Shown here in pieces: positions 8,275 through 18,297 of a stretch of 64,000 bases of DNA. Within the stretch, counting starts at the first letter, position 1, and each line of letters begins with the position of its first letter. The DNA comes from Sutcliffiella horikoshii DSM 8719. GTDB taxonomy: Bacteria > Bacillota > Bacilli > Bacillales > Bacillaceae_I. Location: the NCBI GenBank assembly GCA_001648575.1, contig LQXN01000057.1, positions 62,001-126,000 of the forward strand, read 5' to 3'. Below the pieces are notes generated by a model. It was not told the origin of the DNA and ran no database searches. It saw only the letters and a program-made list of their open reading frames with translations. A program made the translations under genes and the position numbers.

Positions 8275-9204
8275 ATGAATACCTTGGAAGCCAAAAACAG
8301 CCAGCCTTTCCGTAAAAGGAAAAGTTGGAAAGAAAAACTAATCCCCTTATTATTTATAGGTCCTCATCTATTCTTTTTTATCATTTTCCTTGCCTATCCA
8401 ACCTTGAACGGACTCTTTATCAGCTTTCACAATTGGAACTTCTTTACCGACATGAGGTTTGCGGGATTGGAGAACTATGCCAACATCCTGTGGAATAAGG
8501 ATAGCCTCTTTTTTACTTATTTCTGGTCTGCCTTCCGGGCCACTTTGCTATTCGTTGTAATTTCCGTGCCTTTTTTAGTTATCATTCCTTTATTCATCGC
8601 AGTTGCGATTAATGCTCGGCCTCCAGGGCATAACTTTTTCAGAGCACTATTTTATGCCCCAAGTTTATTTTCCGTTGTCACTGTAGTATTGATCTGGATT
8701 TGGCTGCTTGATACAAATGCAGGGCTGGTGAATTACTACATTGGGCAATTGGGTCTTGATAACATCCCTTGGCTCACAAGGACTCCTTGGGTTTGGATTT
8801 CACTTGTGGTCATGACGATTTGGTGGACGATCGGAACCAATATGATTTTGTTCTTGGCTGCCTTGGGTGAAATTCCGGATCATTTGTATGAAGCAGCAAA
8901 AATCGACGGTGCGAACAAGCTGCAGCAATTTTTCCATGTTACCTTGCCTGGCTTGAGGGGACCAATGGCCTTTGTCCTGATTATCACGACACTCGCCTCC
9001 TTCAACGTCATGGCACAGCCACAGCTTGCAACAGGCGGTGGGCCAGGGTATGAAACGAGAGTACTAATTTTATATATTTATGAAGTAGGTTTCACAGGCG
9101 GAAATCCAAGGGCAGGTTTGGCGGCAGCCATGTCTGTTGTGCTTGGACTGATACTTCTGAGCATCAGTATGATTCAATTTAAACTGATGATGAGAGAGAA
9201 ATAA
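8275..9204 (+). CDS. ABC sugar permease, MalF/LacF-type
   Basis: 309 residues with six predicted membrane segments and the binding-protein-dependent permease EAA loop (YEAAKIDGANKLQQFFHVTLPGL, near 205-227), which contacts the ATPase. The start at 8275 has AGGAGAGG 7 nt upstream. An open frame extends back to 7972, but that part is the intergenic repeat and is not coding. It pairs with the next permease and the 6547 lipoprotein to form one sugar importer of the CUT1 class. Confidence 0.93.
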   Translation: MNTLEAKNSQPFRKRKSWKEKLIPLLFIGPHLFFFIIFLAYPTLNGLFISFHNWNFFTDMRFAGLENYANILWNKDSLFFTYFWSAFRATLLFVVISVPFLVIIPLFIAVAINARPPGHNFFRALFYAPSLFSVVTVVLIWIWLLDTNAGLVNYYIGQLGLDNIPWLTRTPWVWISLVVMTIWWTIGTNMILFLAALGEIPDHLYEAAKIDGANKLQQFFHVTLPGLRGPMAFVLIITTLASFNVMAQPQLATGGGPGYETRVLILYIYEVGFTGGNPRAGLAAAMSVVLGLILLSISMIQFKLMMREK

Positions 9205-9221
9205 GACAGGAGGCAAAGAAA

Positions 9222-10055
9222 ATGGCTATAAAAGATAAATCATCCAAAAGATTCAGTTTCATCTTTTTATCTATCGCGGCTCTATTTTGGATCATCCCTT
9301 TCCTTTGGGTCATCTCCACATCTTTAAAGCCTGAGAGCCAAGCGATATCCTGGCCGATTCGCTGGATACCGGATACCATTACTTTTAAAAATTTTACAGA
9401 TGTATTTGCTAGGAATGACGTTCCGATCCTCCGATGGTTCTGGAACAGCTTTTTCATAGCAACCGTCCATACAGGATTGATGCTATTATTCAATTCCATG
9501 TCTGCATATGCCTTTGCCCGCCTGAAATTTAAAGGAAGAGACATGTTATTTTGGGCATTGATGGGAACCATGATGATCCCTCCTGTCATGAATCTCGTTC
9601 CTTTATATGGACTTGTAAGTTCACTTGGCTGGACCAACAACTATGCGGCCATGATCTTCCCAGGCCTTGCGAGTGTATTCGGCATCTTTCTTCTTCGCCA
9701 ATTTTTCATTGGAATTCCCATGGAACTCGAAGAAGCAGCGAGAATTGATGGAGCATCAAGCTTCACGATTTATTGGAAGATCATCCTTCCCCTTTCTAAA
9801 CCTGCCTTGATTGTATTGGCCCTGTTTACGTTCATGGGGAACTGGAATGACTATCTATGGCCATTGATCGTCACTTCAAGCGCAGAAATGAGGACATTAC
9901 CAGTAGGACTTGCCATCATGCAAGGACAATTCAATATACAGTTCGCCAAGTTGATGGCCGCAACGATTTTCTCTGCCCTTCCTGTTATCATCCTGTTTAT
10001 CTTTGCACAACGCTTCCTTGTAAAAGGTATTGCGTTATCAGGAATAAAAGGATAA
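9222..10055 (+). CDS. ABC sugar permease, MalG/LacG-type
   Basis: 277 residues, six membrane segments, EAA loop LEEAARIDGASSFTIYWKII near 170-190. AGGAGG lies 8 nt before the ATG and the gene follows the first permease by 17 nt. It is the second membrane half of the CUT1 importer, presumably for arabinose- or galactose-containing oligosaccharides. Confidence 0.93.
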   Translation: MAIKDKSSKRFSFIFLSIAALFWIIPFLWVISTSLKPESQAISWPIRWIPDTITFKNFTDVFARNDVPILRWFWNSFFIATVHTGLMLLFNSMSAYAFARLKFKGRDMLFWALMGTMMIPPVMNLVPLYGLVSSLGWTNNYAAMIFPGLASVFGIFLLRQFFIGIPMELEEAARIDGASSFTIYWKIILPLSKPALIVLALFTFMGNWNDYLWPLIVTSSAEMRTLPVGLAIMQGQFNIQFAKLMAATIFSALPVIILFIFAQRFLVKGIALSGIKG

Positions 10056-10058
10056 ACC

Positions 10059-10721
10059 ATGAAGAACGCATGGATTGTTTTTAACCGTTCTGTATTTGAT
10101 GGCTATCAACAGCTGGGTACGATCATTAAATTCACTATTCTTTGGTGGCTTTGTATGCTGCCAATCCTGACTTTTGGCCCGGCAACCGCTGGGCTGTTCT
10201 CCGTTATAATTAAAAGTAAGAAAGGTCACAGTATAACTGTAAAGGATTATTTCCAAGCAGTTCATCAACATATTGGAATCGGGATGAAACTATCCCTCCT
10301 GTATCTATTTATCATGGTACCTGGAACCGTTTATACTATAATCCTCTTTTCAAATGGAAGTGTTGCGCCCAATATTATTGGAATCCTTCTCATATATATA
10401 CTGATTATATGGAACCTCATTGTCCTGTATATGTTCCCATTAATGGTCATACAGGAAGAGCAAGATTTGGTCACCATTCTCAAACAATCTTGGAAGCTGG
10501 TAACGGAGAATTATTCGTTTACCTTTAATATCGCATTATATATATTAATCACTACCTTGATATGCAGCGTTTTGACCATCATGCTCGTTGCCTGGAGCGG
10601 ATTGCTGGCTTTAATATCCTATAATTCTCTTTCCTTTTTATTACACAAATATAACCCGGACGAATACAGTTTTGATTATAATGTTAAGTGGAGAGGGTTT
10701 ATCAGACCTTGGAATAACTAG
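10059..10721 (+). CDS. DUF624 / YesL-like membrane protein
   Basis: 220 residues with about five hydrophobic segments (WWLCMLPILTFGPATAGLF near 25-45 is typical of the family). DUF624 proteins such as Bacillus YesL travel with CUT1 sugar importers in plant-polysaccharide loci; their biochemical role is not established. It starts 3 nt after the permease stop with AAAAGGA upstream, so it is translated from the same mRNA. Confidence 0.85.
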   Translation: MKNAWIVFNRSVFDGYQQLGTIIKFTILWWLCMLPILTFGPATAGLFSVIIKSKKGHSITVKDYFQAVHQHIGIGMKLSLLYLFIMVPGTVYTIILFSNGSVAPNIIGILLIYILIIWNLIVLYMFPLMVIQEEQDLVTILKQSWKLVTENYSFTFNIALYILITTLICSVLTIMLVAWSGLLALISYNSLSFLLHKYNPDEYSFDYNVKWRGFIRPWNN

Positions 10722-10788
10722 GAATTCAATGTGCAGCGAATCGCCCTTTATTAGCATTTAAGAATTTTTATAGAATTGAGGAACAAAT

Positions 10789-12009
10789 ATGTCTTTTATA
10801 CCGAAAACTGGTAGCTTTGAAGGAATGAAATCACTTAACAAGTCTGCCATTATGAATTTGATCCGTTTACAGGGACCGATTTCCAGAGCCGAAATTGCAA
10901 AACTGACGAAATTAACTCCCCCTACGGTTGGCAGCATCGTTTCCGAACTGCTGGAGGCGGATTTTATTAAGGAAGAAACTGGCTTCGCGAAATCGCAGGG
11001 TGGAAGAAAGCCGATCATGCTGACCCTTAATTCGACAAACTACTTTATTATTGGCATATATGGATCTGCTGAGGTCATCACCACTGTCATCTCCAACCTT
11101 GATGGGGAGATCATTTACAGTAAAGATAAAGAGGTTTGGAATACTCCAAGTGAGGAAGAATTTCTAACCATGCTAAAAGAATGCATACAAGACACTTTAG
11201 ATGAAAATGACCTCCTCCACTCCTCCATCATCGGTATCGGAGTGGCCATGCACGGGCTAGTGGATCCAGTGAGCGGAATAGCCATTTTCGCACCGCATTT
11301 AAATTTATCGAATATCCCGATTAAGAATACCCTAGAGGATGAGTTCTCCATTCCGGTACTTATGGAAAACGATGTGAGGGCCCTGACACTGGCTGAGAGT
11401 TGGTACGGAAAAGGGAAAGATGTCTCCGATTTTATCTGTATAAGTGTAGGACGGGGTATCGGTTCAGGCATTGTCCTGAATCATAAAATCTATAATGGTG
11501 CATATAACAGCGCAGGAGAAATTGGGCATACCATCGTCGATGTGAATGGTCCCAGATGTAAATGCGGCAACTATGGATGCCTAGAAGCATTCTCTTCAGA
11601 GGCGGCAGTGCTCGAGCGTGTCAAGCGAGGCATCCGTTTGGGGCGCGATTCTATCTTAGCTGCCGAAATTAATGAAGACAACCGATGGGATATTGAAATG
11701 ATATTCCGCGCCGCTGAAAAAGGAGACCAGCTGGCACTAGAATCCCTTGAAGAATCTGGCCGCTATCTTGGCCTTGCCATCGCCAATTTCATTAATATCT
11801 TTACCCCATCTAAAGTTATCTTAGAAGGAAAGCTATTCGATGCAGGCGATCTCATTCTTTCCCCGATCCGCACAATGGTGGAAAGGAGCACCCTGAAAAG
11901 CTCCCCCGGCCCTGAAGCCATTGAATGCTCCACCTTAGGGAAAAAGGGGATGGCGGTTGGTGCTTGCACACTGGTTTTACGGAGTTTGTTTAAACCAGGG
12001 GGGTTTTAA
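10789..12009 (+). CDS. ROK family (XylR/NagC-type) transcriptional repressor
   Basis: 406 residues. A winged helix-turn-helix at ~15-65 (ISRAEIAKLTKLTPPTVGSIV) is followed by a ROK sugar-kinase-like domain with MENDVRALTLAE, the GRGIGSGIV glycine loop and the zinc motif CKCGNYGCLE near 258. Such proteins are released from DNA by a sugar inducer. It ends the plus arm of the glycan locus. The three AGT...ACT palindromes at 5063, 6204 and 6415 are the obvious candidate operators. No operator was seen in its own 67-nt upstream spacer. Confidence 0.9.
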   Translation: MSFIPKTGSFEGMKSLNKSAIMNLIRLQGPISRAEIAKLTKLTPPTVGSIVSELLEADFIKEETGFAKSQGGRKPIMLTLNSTNYFIIGIYGSAEVITTVISNLDGEIIYSKDKEVWNTPSEEEFLTMLKECIQDTLDENDLLHSSIIGIGVAMHGLVDPVSGIAIFAPHLNLSNIPIKNTLEDEFSIPVLMENDVRALTLAESWYGKGKDVSDFICISVGRGIGSGIVLNHKIYNGAYNSAGEIGHTIVDVNGPRCKCGNYGCLEAFSSEAAVLERVKRGIRLGRDSILAAEINEDNRWDIEMIFRAAEKGDQLALESLEESGRYLGLAIANFINIFTPSKVILEGKLFDAGDLILSPIRTMVERSTLKSSPGPEAIECSTLGKKGMAVGACTLVLRSLFKPGGF

Positions 12010-12084
12010 GGTAGGTAGATAGATACGGCGACAGCATTGAGGTATTTTGTAGAATTTTGGCGAACGGCATGTATTTTGTTTGTT

Positions 12085-12185
12085 TGGAAAATAAAATGTG
12101 CTGTTTGGAAAGTAAATGTGGTCCAATGGAAAGTAAAATGAGCGGTATGGAAAATAAATATGGCCCAACGGAAAGTAAAACGTAA
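12085..12185. repeat. 21-bp tandem repeat array, about five units
   Basis: The core TGGAAA(A/G)TAAA recurs at 12085, 12106, 12127, 12148 and 12169 (first C for T), with exact 21-base spacing and drifting flanks. It lies between two convergent genes. Stop codons interrupt the forward reading, so it is not coding there. The exact two-helical-turn phase is notable. Arrays of the same period but different sequence occur at 42605 and 50624. Confidence 0.8.
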
Positions 12186-12247
12186 GGTACGTGAAATAAC
12201 CTATAGCAAATCCTTAATCTACAAGCAAATAATGCCTGATAATAACG

Positions 12248-12290
12248 AAAAAGTGTGGCGGGATATTCCCCTGCCACACTTTTTGCTATT
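12248..12290. terminator. Bidirectional terminator between ROK gene and amylopullulanase
   Basis: Stem AAAAAGTGTGGC (12248-12259) pairs perfectly with GCCACACTTTTT (12273-12284), giving A/T tracts on both sides. It can end transcription from both convergent genes. Confidence 0.9.
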
Positions 12291-12291
12291 T

Positions 12292-15200
12292 TTATAAGGT
12301 TTTTTCTTTCAATCCTGCTTTTCTTCTGACCCCTAGATACAGCAGCGTTCCAAGAACCAACATTACTGCACCAAACAGGATGTAATTAAGTGTTCCGGTT
12401 GCGGTAAGTGGTAGCTTGTTCCCCTTACCTGGATTCTCCCCACCTTTGCCAGGCGGTGTTTTGTCGTTTTTGCCTTTACCAGGGTTTTCTCCACCCTTTC
12501 CTGGTGGTGTTCCTGGATTATTGCCATTACCGTTGCCTGGAGGAGGCGTGTTTCCATCGCCATCTCCATCTCCTGGAGGCGGCGTATTTCCATCGCCATC
12601 GCCGTCTCCTGGTGGCGGCGTGTTTCCATCGCCGTCCCCATCACCGGGGTCTGTCCCTTCCTGCTCACCTACACGGACGACAACTGTAGTCAATGGCTCA
12701 AGTGTGATGCCTTCTGCCGTCAATTCGAAACCAGCAGGCTCAGCTACACCGGCTACATTAGCCTCTTCTGCATCGACCACCACTACGCCCTCTGTCAAAT
12801 CCTGCCCAAAGGTCAATGTTCTACTGGAAGTGTCCGCATTCACGAATGTGTAATACTCCACACCGGCAGTCGAAACACTGCGGTAGGCAACAACGAGATC
12901 CTGCTCCTTGATTTCCGGGGCATCAACCATTGTCACATTGGAATCGACCAATTCACGAGAACCTAAACGGAAAGCATCAGATGAACGACGCAGCTCGATC
13001 AAGCCTGCCGTGTAGTCACGTGTCACATTGTTGACAGGGTATTTCTCGGCATCTGTCGCTTTTTCCCAATCAAAACGATTGATGATATCCGACGAATCAT
13101 AGGAATCGTGGATGAAATATGGATACACGAACGGATTACCATCAGCATCTGTCATATACGTAGACTTGTACGGTGCCTCCGTTGCAGGTGCTCTCCATTG
13201 CTTTGTACGACCAAATTCCTGTCCTGCGTGTAAGAATGCCGTACCTTGAGACGTCAAGACCATGGCATTACCCACGCGAATGCGCTTATGAATCTCTAAA
13301 TCGTTTTCCGCGATTTCCGGATCTTTTTTGATAGATTGTGCGATGACATCGTATAGTGTCAGGTTGTCATGGGCCTCGATGTATTGGACCACATCGCCTG
13401 GTTGATCAGCCATAAAGTTATAAGGCTGTGCTTTGATGTTATCGAAAATCTGTTGCACATTGCGCGCGCCACCTGTGATGAAACGTGGCTGTCCTTCGCT
13501 TCCGAAACCGGATTTCAGCTCGTTGCGGAATTCATCCGAGAAGCTACCCACTGCTTCGGTATATTGCATCCATTGTTGATCGGCCGCCTGGACCGGCTCG
13601 CCCTCGTCACCAGCAAATGTTACCCAGCCTTCCCCGATCATGACGATATTCGGGTTCAATTTTTTGGCTTCGTCAAAAGCAATCTGAATACTCTCTGCAT
13701 CATGGTCACCCATCATGTCAAAACGGAATCCGTCCACCTTATATTCATCCACCCAATGCTTGATGGAATCCACCAGCACACGGCGGGACATTTCATGTGT
13801 CGTTCCAAGACGTCCACCGCCAAAGCTAGTTCTTGGGGTTCCGTCCGCATCCATGAAGTGATAGTAGTTTGGTACAAGGTCCTCGAAAATGTGAACCTGT
13901 GCGGTGTGGTTGAACACTACATCTAGTACCACACCCATGTCACGCTTATGAATCTCGTTGATCAGATTCTTGAATTCTTTGATTCTCAGTTCCGGGTCCT
14001 CAGGGTTTTCGGAGTACATGCCGGATAAGGAGAAGTAATTGTGCGGGTCATAGCCCCAATTGTAATTAGTCCCCGTTGAAGCATACTCCAGCATGCGCTC
14101 CCCAGACTCAAATTCATTGCTGAAATAATAGCTCATCACAGGCAACAATTGAATGTGAGTGACACCTAACTCTTGAATGTAATCCAGCTTTTCCACGAAA
14201 GAAGCAAATGTACCGAACTGTGCCTTCAGGTCCTCACCGATATTCGGGTCGGAAGTGAAGTCACGTACATGCACCTCGTAGATGATGGTGTCTTCGCGCT
14301 TTTCAAAGCCAGGGATGTCGGCATAATCAAGCTCAGGCCCAATGGAGCCGATGTCCACGATCGCCGCTTTTCCTACCTTGTCCCCCGCTTCGTTATTCCA
14401 CGCCGCCATTGATTTGGCATACGGATCTAGAGCAAGATTCGTTACGTCACCATGCGTGATTTCATAGTGGTAATAGTAACCTTTTAAACTATCAAGGCCT
14501 GTATTATCCTTAGTTAGCTTTACAGACCAGACACCGCGGTCCCCTTTTACCATTTCAATGGTGTCTACAACCTCGTTCTGGTCAACTTTGTCATAAAGTA
14601 CGACAGATACATTGTCCGCTTTTGGCGACCATACTTTCAAAGTAGCCGTCCCGTCTTCATGCAATTCTGCCCCAAGCTTTCCATCATAGGCATACATTTC
14701 GTCGATCAGTTTCCAGCCTGATTTTACAGAAATGGTGCGGTCTAGATAGGTCACAGAGAACGGGATTTTCTCCAAGTCAAACTCGCCGTGGACATGGACC
14801 GTTTTCTCGCCTTCAATCGTCACATCTGTAAACGAAACATCGTTCCCGTCCACATCCTTGATTTCTAGCTGTTCTTTCAATTCTTCCAAATCCAATCCTT
14901 CTGTCCTGGTAAAAGTAAGACTGATCAACTTGTCTGACAATACCTCTCCAGACACAAGCGCCAATGGCACGGTCCCGTAAGGATTGGTGTAGACCTTGTC
15001 CTCGCCCTCTTTTACGAAAAGTTGGTTGTATTGTTTCAGCATATCAAACGTCATATCTCCCGTTTGGCCACCAGATTGTTTGTTCACAAAAAGGAAACCG
15101 ATTTTATTAGCATCTTCTTTCAGCTTGATGTCGTAGTAAGCACCGTATTTACCGATACCCGCAGCATCTGCGGCACCGTTCGGCCACCCGTCAGATGGGG

Positions 15201-18108
15201 ACTCGACATCCTCCCAGTTCCATAACCCCCAGCCTTCATAGTCGGCATTGGTTCTTTCATAATGAATGCGGACCGTATTTGCCGGAAGGTCCACCGGTTC
15301 ATATAAAAATACTTCATCAGAGCCTTGTTTGATCCAAATCTCATTTAAATCCGGACTGAACAATTCTACTGCTTTGTCGCCGCCGTCCTTGTCACCGTTT
15401 GTGGTGTTCAAAACAAGGAATCCAATGTTTTGAGCATCTTCTGCCAATTCCACATCGACATATGCACCATAGTCTGTTACATTACCTGCTTGGAACGGTG
15501 TGCCGCCTGATGGCCAGTTTTCAGATGGTGCCGCGACGTCTCCCCATAACCATAGACCAAGGTTTTCGTAGCTGTTGTCTGTGCGCTGGTAGTGAATGCG
15601 AAGCGTGTTTTCTTCGATTTCACCTGGCTCAGTTGGTTCTTCCTCCACAGGTGGCACTGCTCCATTTTCCACTTCAAGCAGGACCGTTCCCCCGTCTTCC
15701 ATCGCCGGAATGGAGAACGTCACTTGGCCTTCTTCATTTGCTTGGTACTCCTGACCGGAATAGCGGTCCGTCAGCACTGCTTCTGAGGAACCGAAATTCA
15801 AGGTTACGTCTTTCGCAGCAGCTTCCGTATTCAAACCTACATAAACGGAATTTTCCCCGTACGTCCGTGAAAATAAAAGATATCCTTCACTGTCAGATCC
15901 CGCTACCTTTTTGCGGTCTCCTTTAGCAAATGTGTTCGGATTATCATTACGGAATGCCAGTAATTTTTGATAATGCTCTAGAATTTCATTGCCATCCACA
16001 TCATCCCAAGGCATGTTCTGACGGTTGTCGTAATACGGATAATTATTTTCACCAGGCAAGCCCAGCTCTTCTCCGTAATAGATAACAGGCTGACCCTTTG
16101 CCGTCAGTTGAAGGGATGCAGCAACTTGATACTTGCCAAGGTCTCCTCCCACCATCTCATAGAAGCGGTCCTCGTCATGGCTTCCTAAAAATTGACCAAG
16201 TGTTGCAGTATTGTTCAACTTGCTGTTACGCGCCTCAAGCTTTTGCTGAACCGCATCCAGCTGTCCGTTTGCAAAGTCACGGGCATAATTTTTGAAATCA
16301 AAATCCAGTAAAGAATCCATCATTCCGCTGTTCAGATAACCTAGGTCGTCATTGACATTTGCTCCCCATGCTTCCCCAATCAGCTTGTGTTCCGGCATCG
16401 CTTTTGTCAAGGCATTTTTAAACGCCATCCAAGTGGTGTCTTCCACATGCTTGACGGTGTCGACACGGAAATAATCGATGGTGTTCCCCTTTGCCGTCCT
16501 GGACTTTTCGATCCAGTCCGTCTGCCATTGCACCACCTGTTCACGGACATCCGGGTTTTCCGTCAGAAAATCTGGAAGGCCAGCAAGCTCGCCTCGAACT
16601 TCACCAGATCCGCCATCACGAAGCATTCCGTCAAAGCGAGCTCGGTCCTCATCTGTCGGGAAGTTCGCCACACTGCTGCTGTCACCTGGTTTCAATCCAT
16701 AACCAGTGTGATTCAACACCACATCAACCATGATTTTAATGCCGCGTTCATGTGCCGCATCAATCATTTCATGGAAATCCGCCATGGAACCGAAATGCGG
16801 GTTCAATTCCCCGAAATTATCCGCCCAATAGCCGTGGTAAGCATAATATGGTGTATCAGGTCCTTCGCTGTGTCGAACATCAAATTTGATATTATCGACA
16901 ACCGGACTGATCCAGATCGTATTGATTCCAAGCTCGTCCAAGTAATCAAGCTTTTGCGTGATCCCCTTAAAATCTCCGCCTTGGTATGTACCAGACTTGC
17001 TTGTGTCATAGCCAATACCATGAGGGTCATTGTTCGATGAATCCCCATCAAAGAATCTATCTGTCAGCATAAAATAAACCACAGATTGATCCCAGTCGAA
17101 ATCTGCTTTTTCACCTGTTATAGTACGCGCCTGAACCTCTAATGTAGCAGATCCCTCATGGCGATTTCCGAATTCATCAATCGCAGTGATAGGCAAATTT
17201 TTCACACCTGCCGTCACACCTTGTTTGACCGCAACTGTCAATTCATTCAGCGCAGGATCAATGGTTGCTTTCTCTTTGCCGCCGATTTCTGATAGATTGA
17301 TAGACATCTCACGGATTTTTGTTTCCGTTTCTGATTCAATGTCTACCTTCACCACAGCGTTCTGGTTATAATCAACCTTTGCCGGTGTAAATGAAGCCGA
17401 TACTTGCACATCGGATGTCACATACTCCACAACAGACCTTCCATCCACCGTGTTATATGGATCGGTAACTTCCTCTGTCTGTCCATCCACTGTCACCAAA
17501 TAAGTATATTCATGCTCGCCTGTAGGAAGATCGCTTAATGTATATGTAAAACGCTCCTTTTCCGGCTCACCATTCATCTCGTATTTTTCGCCTAAAATGG
17601 ACAGTTCGACTTTCTCAACCTTATCCATTTCTCCTGCTGCGTACAGTTCTTTATCACGGAAAAAGAAGTCTGCACTCCCGTCCGCAACAACAGGTGGGCT
17701 GCCGTCAGGAATTTGCCCGAATTTTTCCTGCTGGCTTGTTACATGCACTTTGGTGATGTCATCGATCTTATTGATCGTAATCGACCTGTCCCCATCAAAG
17801 TCCTTTTCTTCCCAATCCCCTTTACGGATAATGAAACCGACTTTATCCGCATTATCGCTTACTGCTATGTCGGCATATGCCTTGCCTTCCTTGAATTCTG
17901 TAAAGTCTATCTGGTCATCCTTCACACCAGTTCCCCAGACCCATAAATTCCAGCCTTCATAATTTCCATCTGGTCGTTCATAACTGAATTCTATCCGCTT
18001 GTCTCCCGTTTCGGCCACTGCTCTTGCCGGTAGATAGCCTGCAAACATGGAAACAATAAGTAAAATAGAAAGTAAACCAGCCATACCCCTTTGAAACCTT
18101 TTCTTCAT
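12292..18108 (-). CDS. Cell-wall-anchored amylopullulanase (alpha-amylase + type I pullulanase fusion)
   Basis: 1938 residues. Signal peptide ~1-40, a CBM41-like module (~40-130), Ig-like modules, GH13 alpha-amylase barrel from ~346 (nucleophile Asp in FRVDTVKH ~550, acid Glu in GEAWG ~578, GSHDED ~644), two further CBM41 modules (~836 and ~945), a CBM48 (~1150), then a pullulanase barrel with YNWGYDPHNYF (~1349), FRFDMMGDHD (~1458), GEGW (~1488) and EAHDN (~1577). The C-terminus has GDGDGN/TPPP repeats, an LPLTATG sorting-like motif (~1899), a membrane helix and a basic tail. It cuts alpha-1,4 and alpha-1,6 bonds of starch and pullulan outside the cell. Size and order match the known alkaline Bacillus amylopullulanase type. 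The start at 18108 has AGGGGCAGGG upstream; a start at 18171 would overlap regulatory boxes. Confidence 0.95.
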   Translation of the reverse strand: MKKRFQRGMAGLLSILLIVSMFAGYLPARAVAETGDKRIEFSYERPDGNYEGWNLWVWGTGVKDDQIDFTEFKEGKAYADIAVSDNADKVGFIIRKGDWEEKDFDGDRSITINKIDDITKVHVTSQQEKFGQIPDGSPPVVADGSADFFFRDKELYAAGEMDKVEKVELSILGEKYEMNGEPEKERFTYTLSDLPTGEHEYTYLVTVDGQTEEVTDPYNTVDGRSVVEYVTSDVQVSASFTPAKVDYNQNAVVKVDIESETETKIREMSINLSEIGGKEKATIDPALNELTVAVKQGVTAGVKNLPITAIDEFGNRHEGSATLEVQARTITGEKADFDWDQSVVYFMLTDRFFDGDSSNNDPHGIGYDTSKSGTYQGGDFKGITQKLDYLDELGINTIWISPVVDNIKFDVRHSEGPDTPYYAYHGYWADNFGELNPHFGSMADFHEMIDAAHERGIKIMVDVVLNHTGYGLKPGDSSSVANFPTDEDRARFDGMLRDGGSGEVRGELAGLPDFLTENPDVREQVVQWQTDWIEKSRTAKGNTIDYFRVDTVKHVEDTTWMAFKNALTKAMPEHKLIGEAWGANVNDDLGYLNSGMMDSLLDFDFKNYARDFANGQLDAVQQKLEARNSKLNNTATLGQFLGSHDEDRFYEMVGGDLGKYQVAASLQLTAKGQPVIYYGEELGLPGENNYPYYDNRQNMPWDDVDGNEILEHYQKLLAFRNDNPNTFAKGDRKKVAGSDSEGYLLFSRTYGENSVYVGLNTEAAAKDVTLNFGSSEAVLTDRYSGQEYQANEEGQVTFSIPAMEDGGTVLLEVENGAVPPVEEEPTEPGEIEENTLRIHYQRTDNSYENLGLWLWGDVAAPSENWPSGGTPFQAGNVTDYGAYVDVELAEDAQNIGFLVLNTTNGDKDGGDKAVELFSPDLNEIWIKQGSDEVFLYEPVDLPANTVRIHYERTNADYEGWGLWNWEDVESPSDGWPNGAADAAGIGKYGAYYDIKLKEDANKIGFLFVNKQSGGQTGDMTFDMLKQYNQLFVKEGEDKVYTNPYGTVPLALVSGEVLSDKLISLTFTRTEGLDLEELKEQLEIKDVDGNDVSFTDVTIEGEKTVHVHGEFDLEKIPFSVTYLDRTISVKSGWKLIDEMYAYDGKLGAELHEDGTATLKVWSPKADNVSVVLYDKVDQNEVVDTIEMVKGDRGVWSVKLTKDNTGLDSLKGYYYHYEITHGDVTNLALDPYAKSMAAWNNEAGDKVGKAAIVDIGSIGPELDYADIPGFEKREDTIIYEVHVRDFTSDPNIGEDLKAQFGTFASFVEKLDYIQELGVTHIQLLPVMSYYFSNEFESGERMLEYASTGTNYNWGYDPHNYFSLSGMYSENPEDPELRIKEFKNLINEIHKRDMGVVLDVVFNHTAQVHIFEDLVPNYYHFMDADGTPRTSFGGGRLGTTHEMSRRVLVDSIKHWVDEYKVDGFRFDMMGDHDAESIQIAFDEAKKLNPNIVMIGEGWVTFAGDEGEPVQAADQQWMQYTEAVGSFSDEFRNELKSGFGSEGQPRFITGGARNVQQIFDNIKAQPYNFMADQPGDVVQYIEAHDNLTLYDVIAQSIKKDPEIAENDLEIHKRIRVGNAMVLTSQGTAFLHAGQEFGRTKQWRAPATEAPYKSTYMTDADGNPFVYPYFIHDSYDSSDIINRFDWEKATDAEKYPVNNVTRDYTAGLIELRRSSDAFRLGSRELVDSNVTMVDAPEIKEQDLVVAYRSVSTAGVEYYTFVNADTSSRTLTFGQDLTEGVVVVDAEEANVAGVAEPAGFELTAEGITLEPLTTVVVRVGEQEGTDPGDGDGDGNTPPPGDGDGDGNTPPPGDGDGDGNTPPPGNGNGNNPGTPPGKGGENPGKGKNDKTPPGKGGENPGKGNKLPLTATGTLNYILFGAVMLVLGTLLYLGVRRKAGLKEKTL

Positions 18109-18152
18109 ATCCCTGCCCCTTTCCATACAATGATTTGCATTTCTTGCTAAAA

Positions 18153-18297
18153 TGTGGAAGCGTTTGCACAAAGTTGCACAATAAATAATTTAAAAGATGC
18201 CAAGAATGTTTATGTAAATGTGAAATCGTTTGCGCAAAATTGCACATCTAGATTCTCAAACATCTAGCAAAGCCTGTCTTCTATTGCAAACGCTACC
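18153..18297. promoter_or_regulatory. Three cre/LacI-type boxes upstream of amylopullulanase
   Basis: A 28-bp segment at 18153-18180 is repeated at 18219-18246 with five mismatches; both contain CGTTTGC-CAAA-TTGCACA. A third GCAAACGCT box is at 18285-18293. The cores fit the CcpA consensus (for example TGAAATCGTTTGCG) or a MalR-like LacI operator. Two 28-bp copies 66 bp apart point to cooperative repression by glucose or a maltose regulator. The rest of 18300-18527 shows no gene. Confidence 0.6.

Noticed and set aside
12033-12168. Minus-strand frame with YFP-type repeats
   Set aside because: It is the reading of the 21-bp tandem array; no start signal and no likely product.
12363-12853. Low-complexity frames on both strands with Met/Arg or Pro/Ser repeats
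   Set aside because: They are shadows of the GDGDGN/TPPP repeats of the amylopullulanase.
18109-18171. Longer start of the amylopullulanase
   Set aside because: The extra 21 residues overlap the cre-like repeat and precede a good ribosome site plus signal peptide start at 18108.
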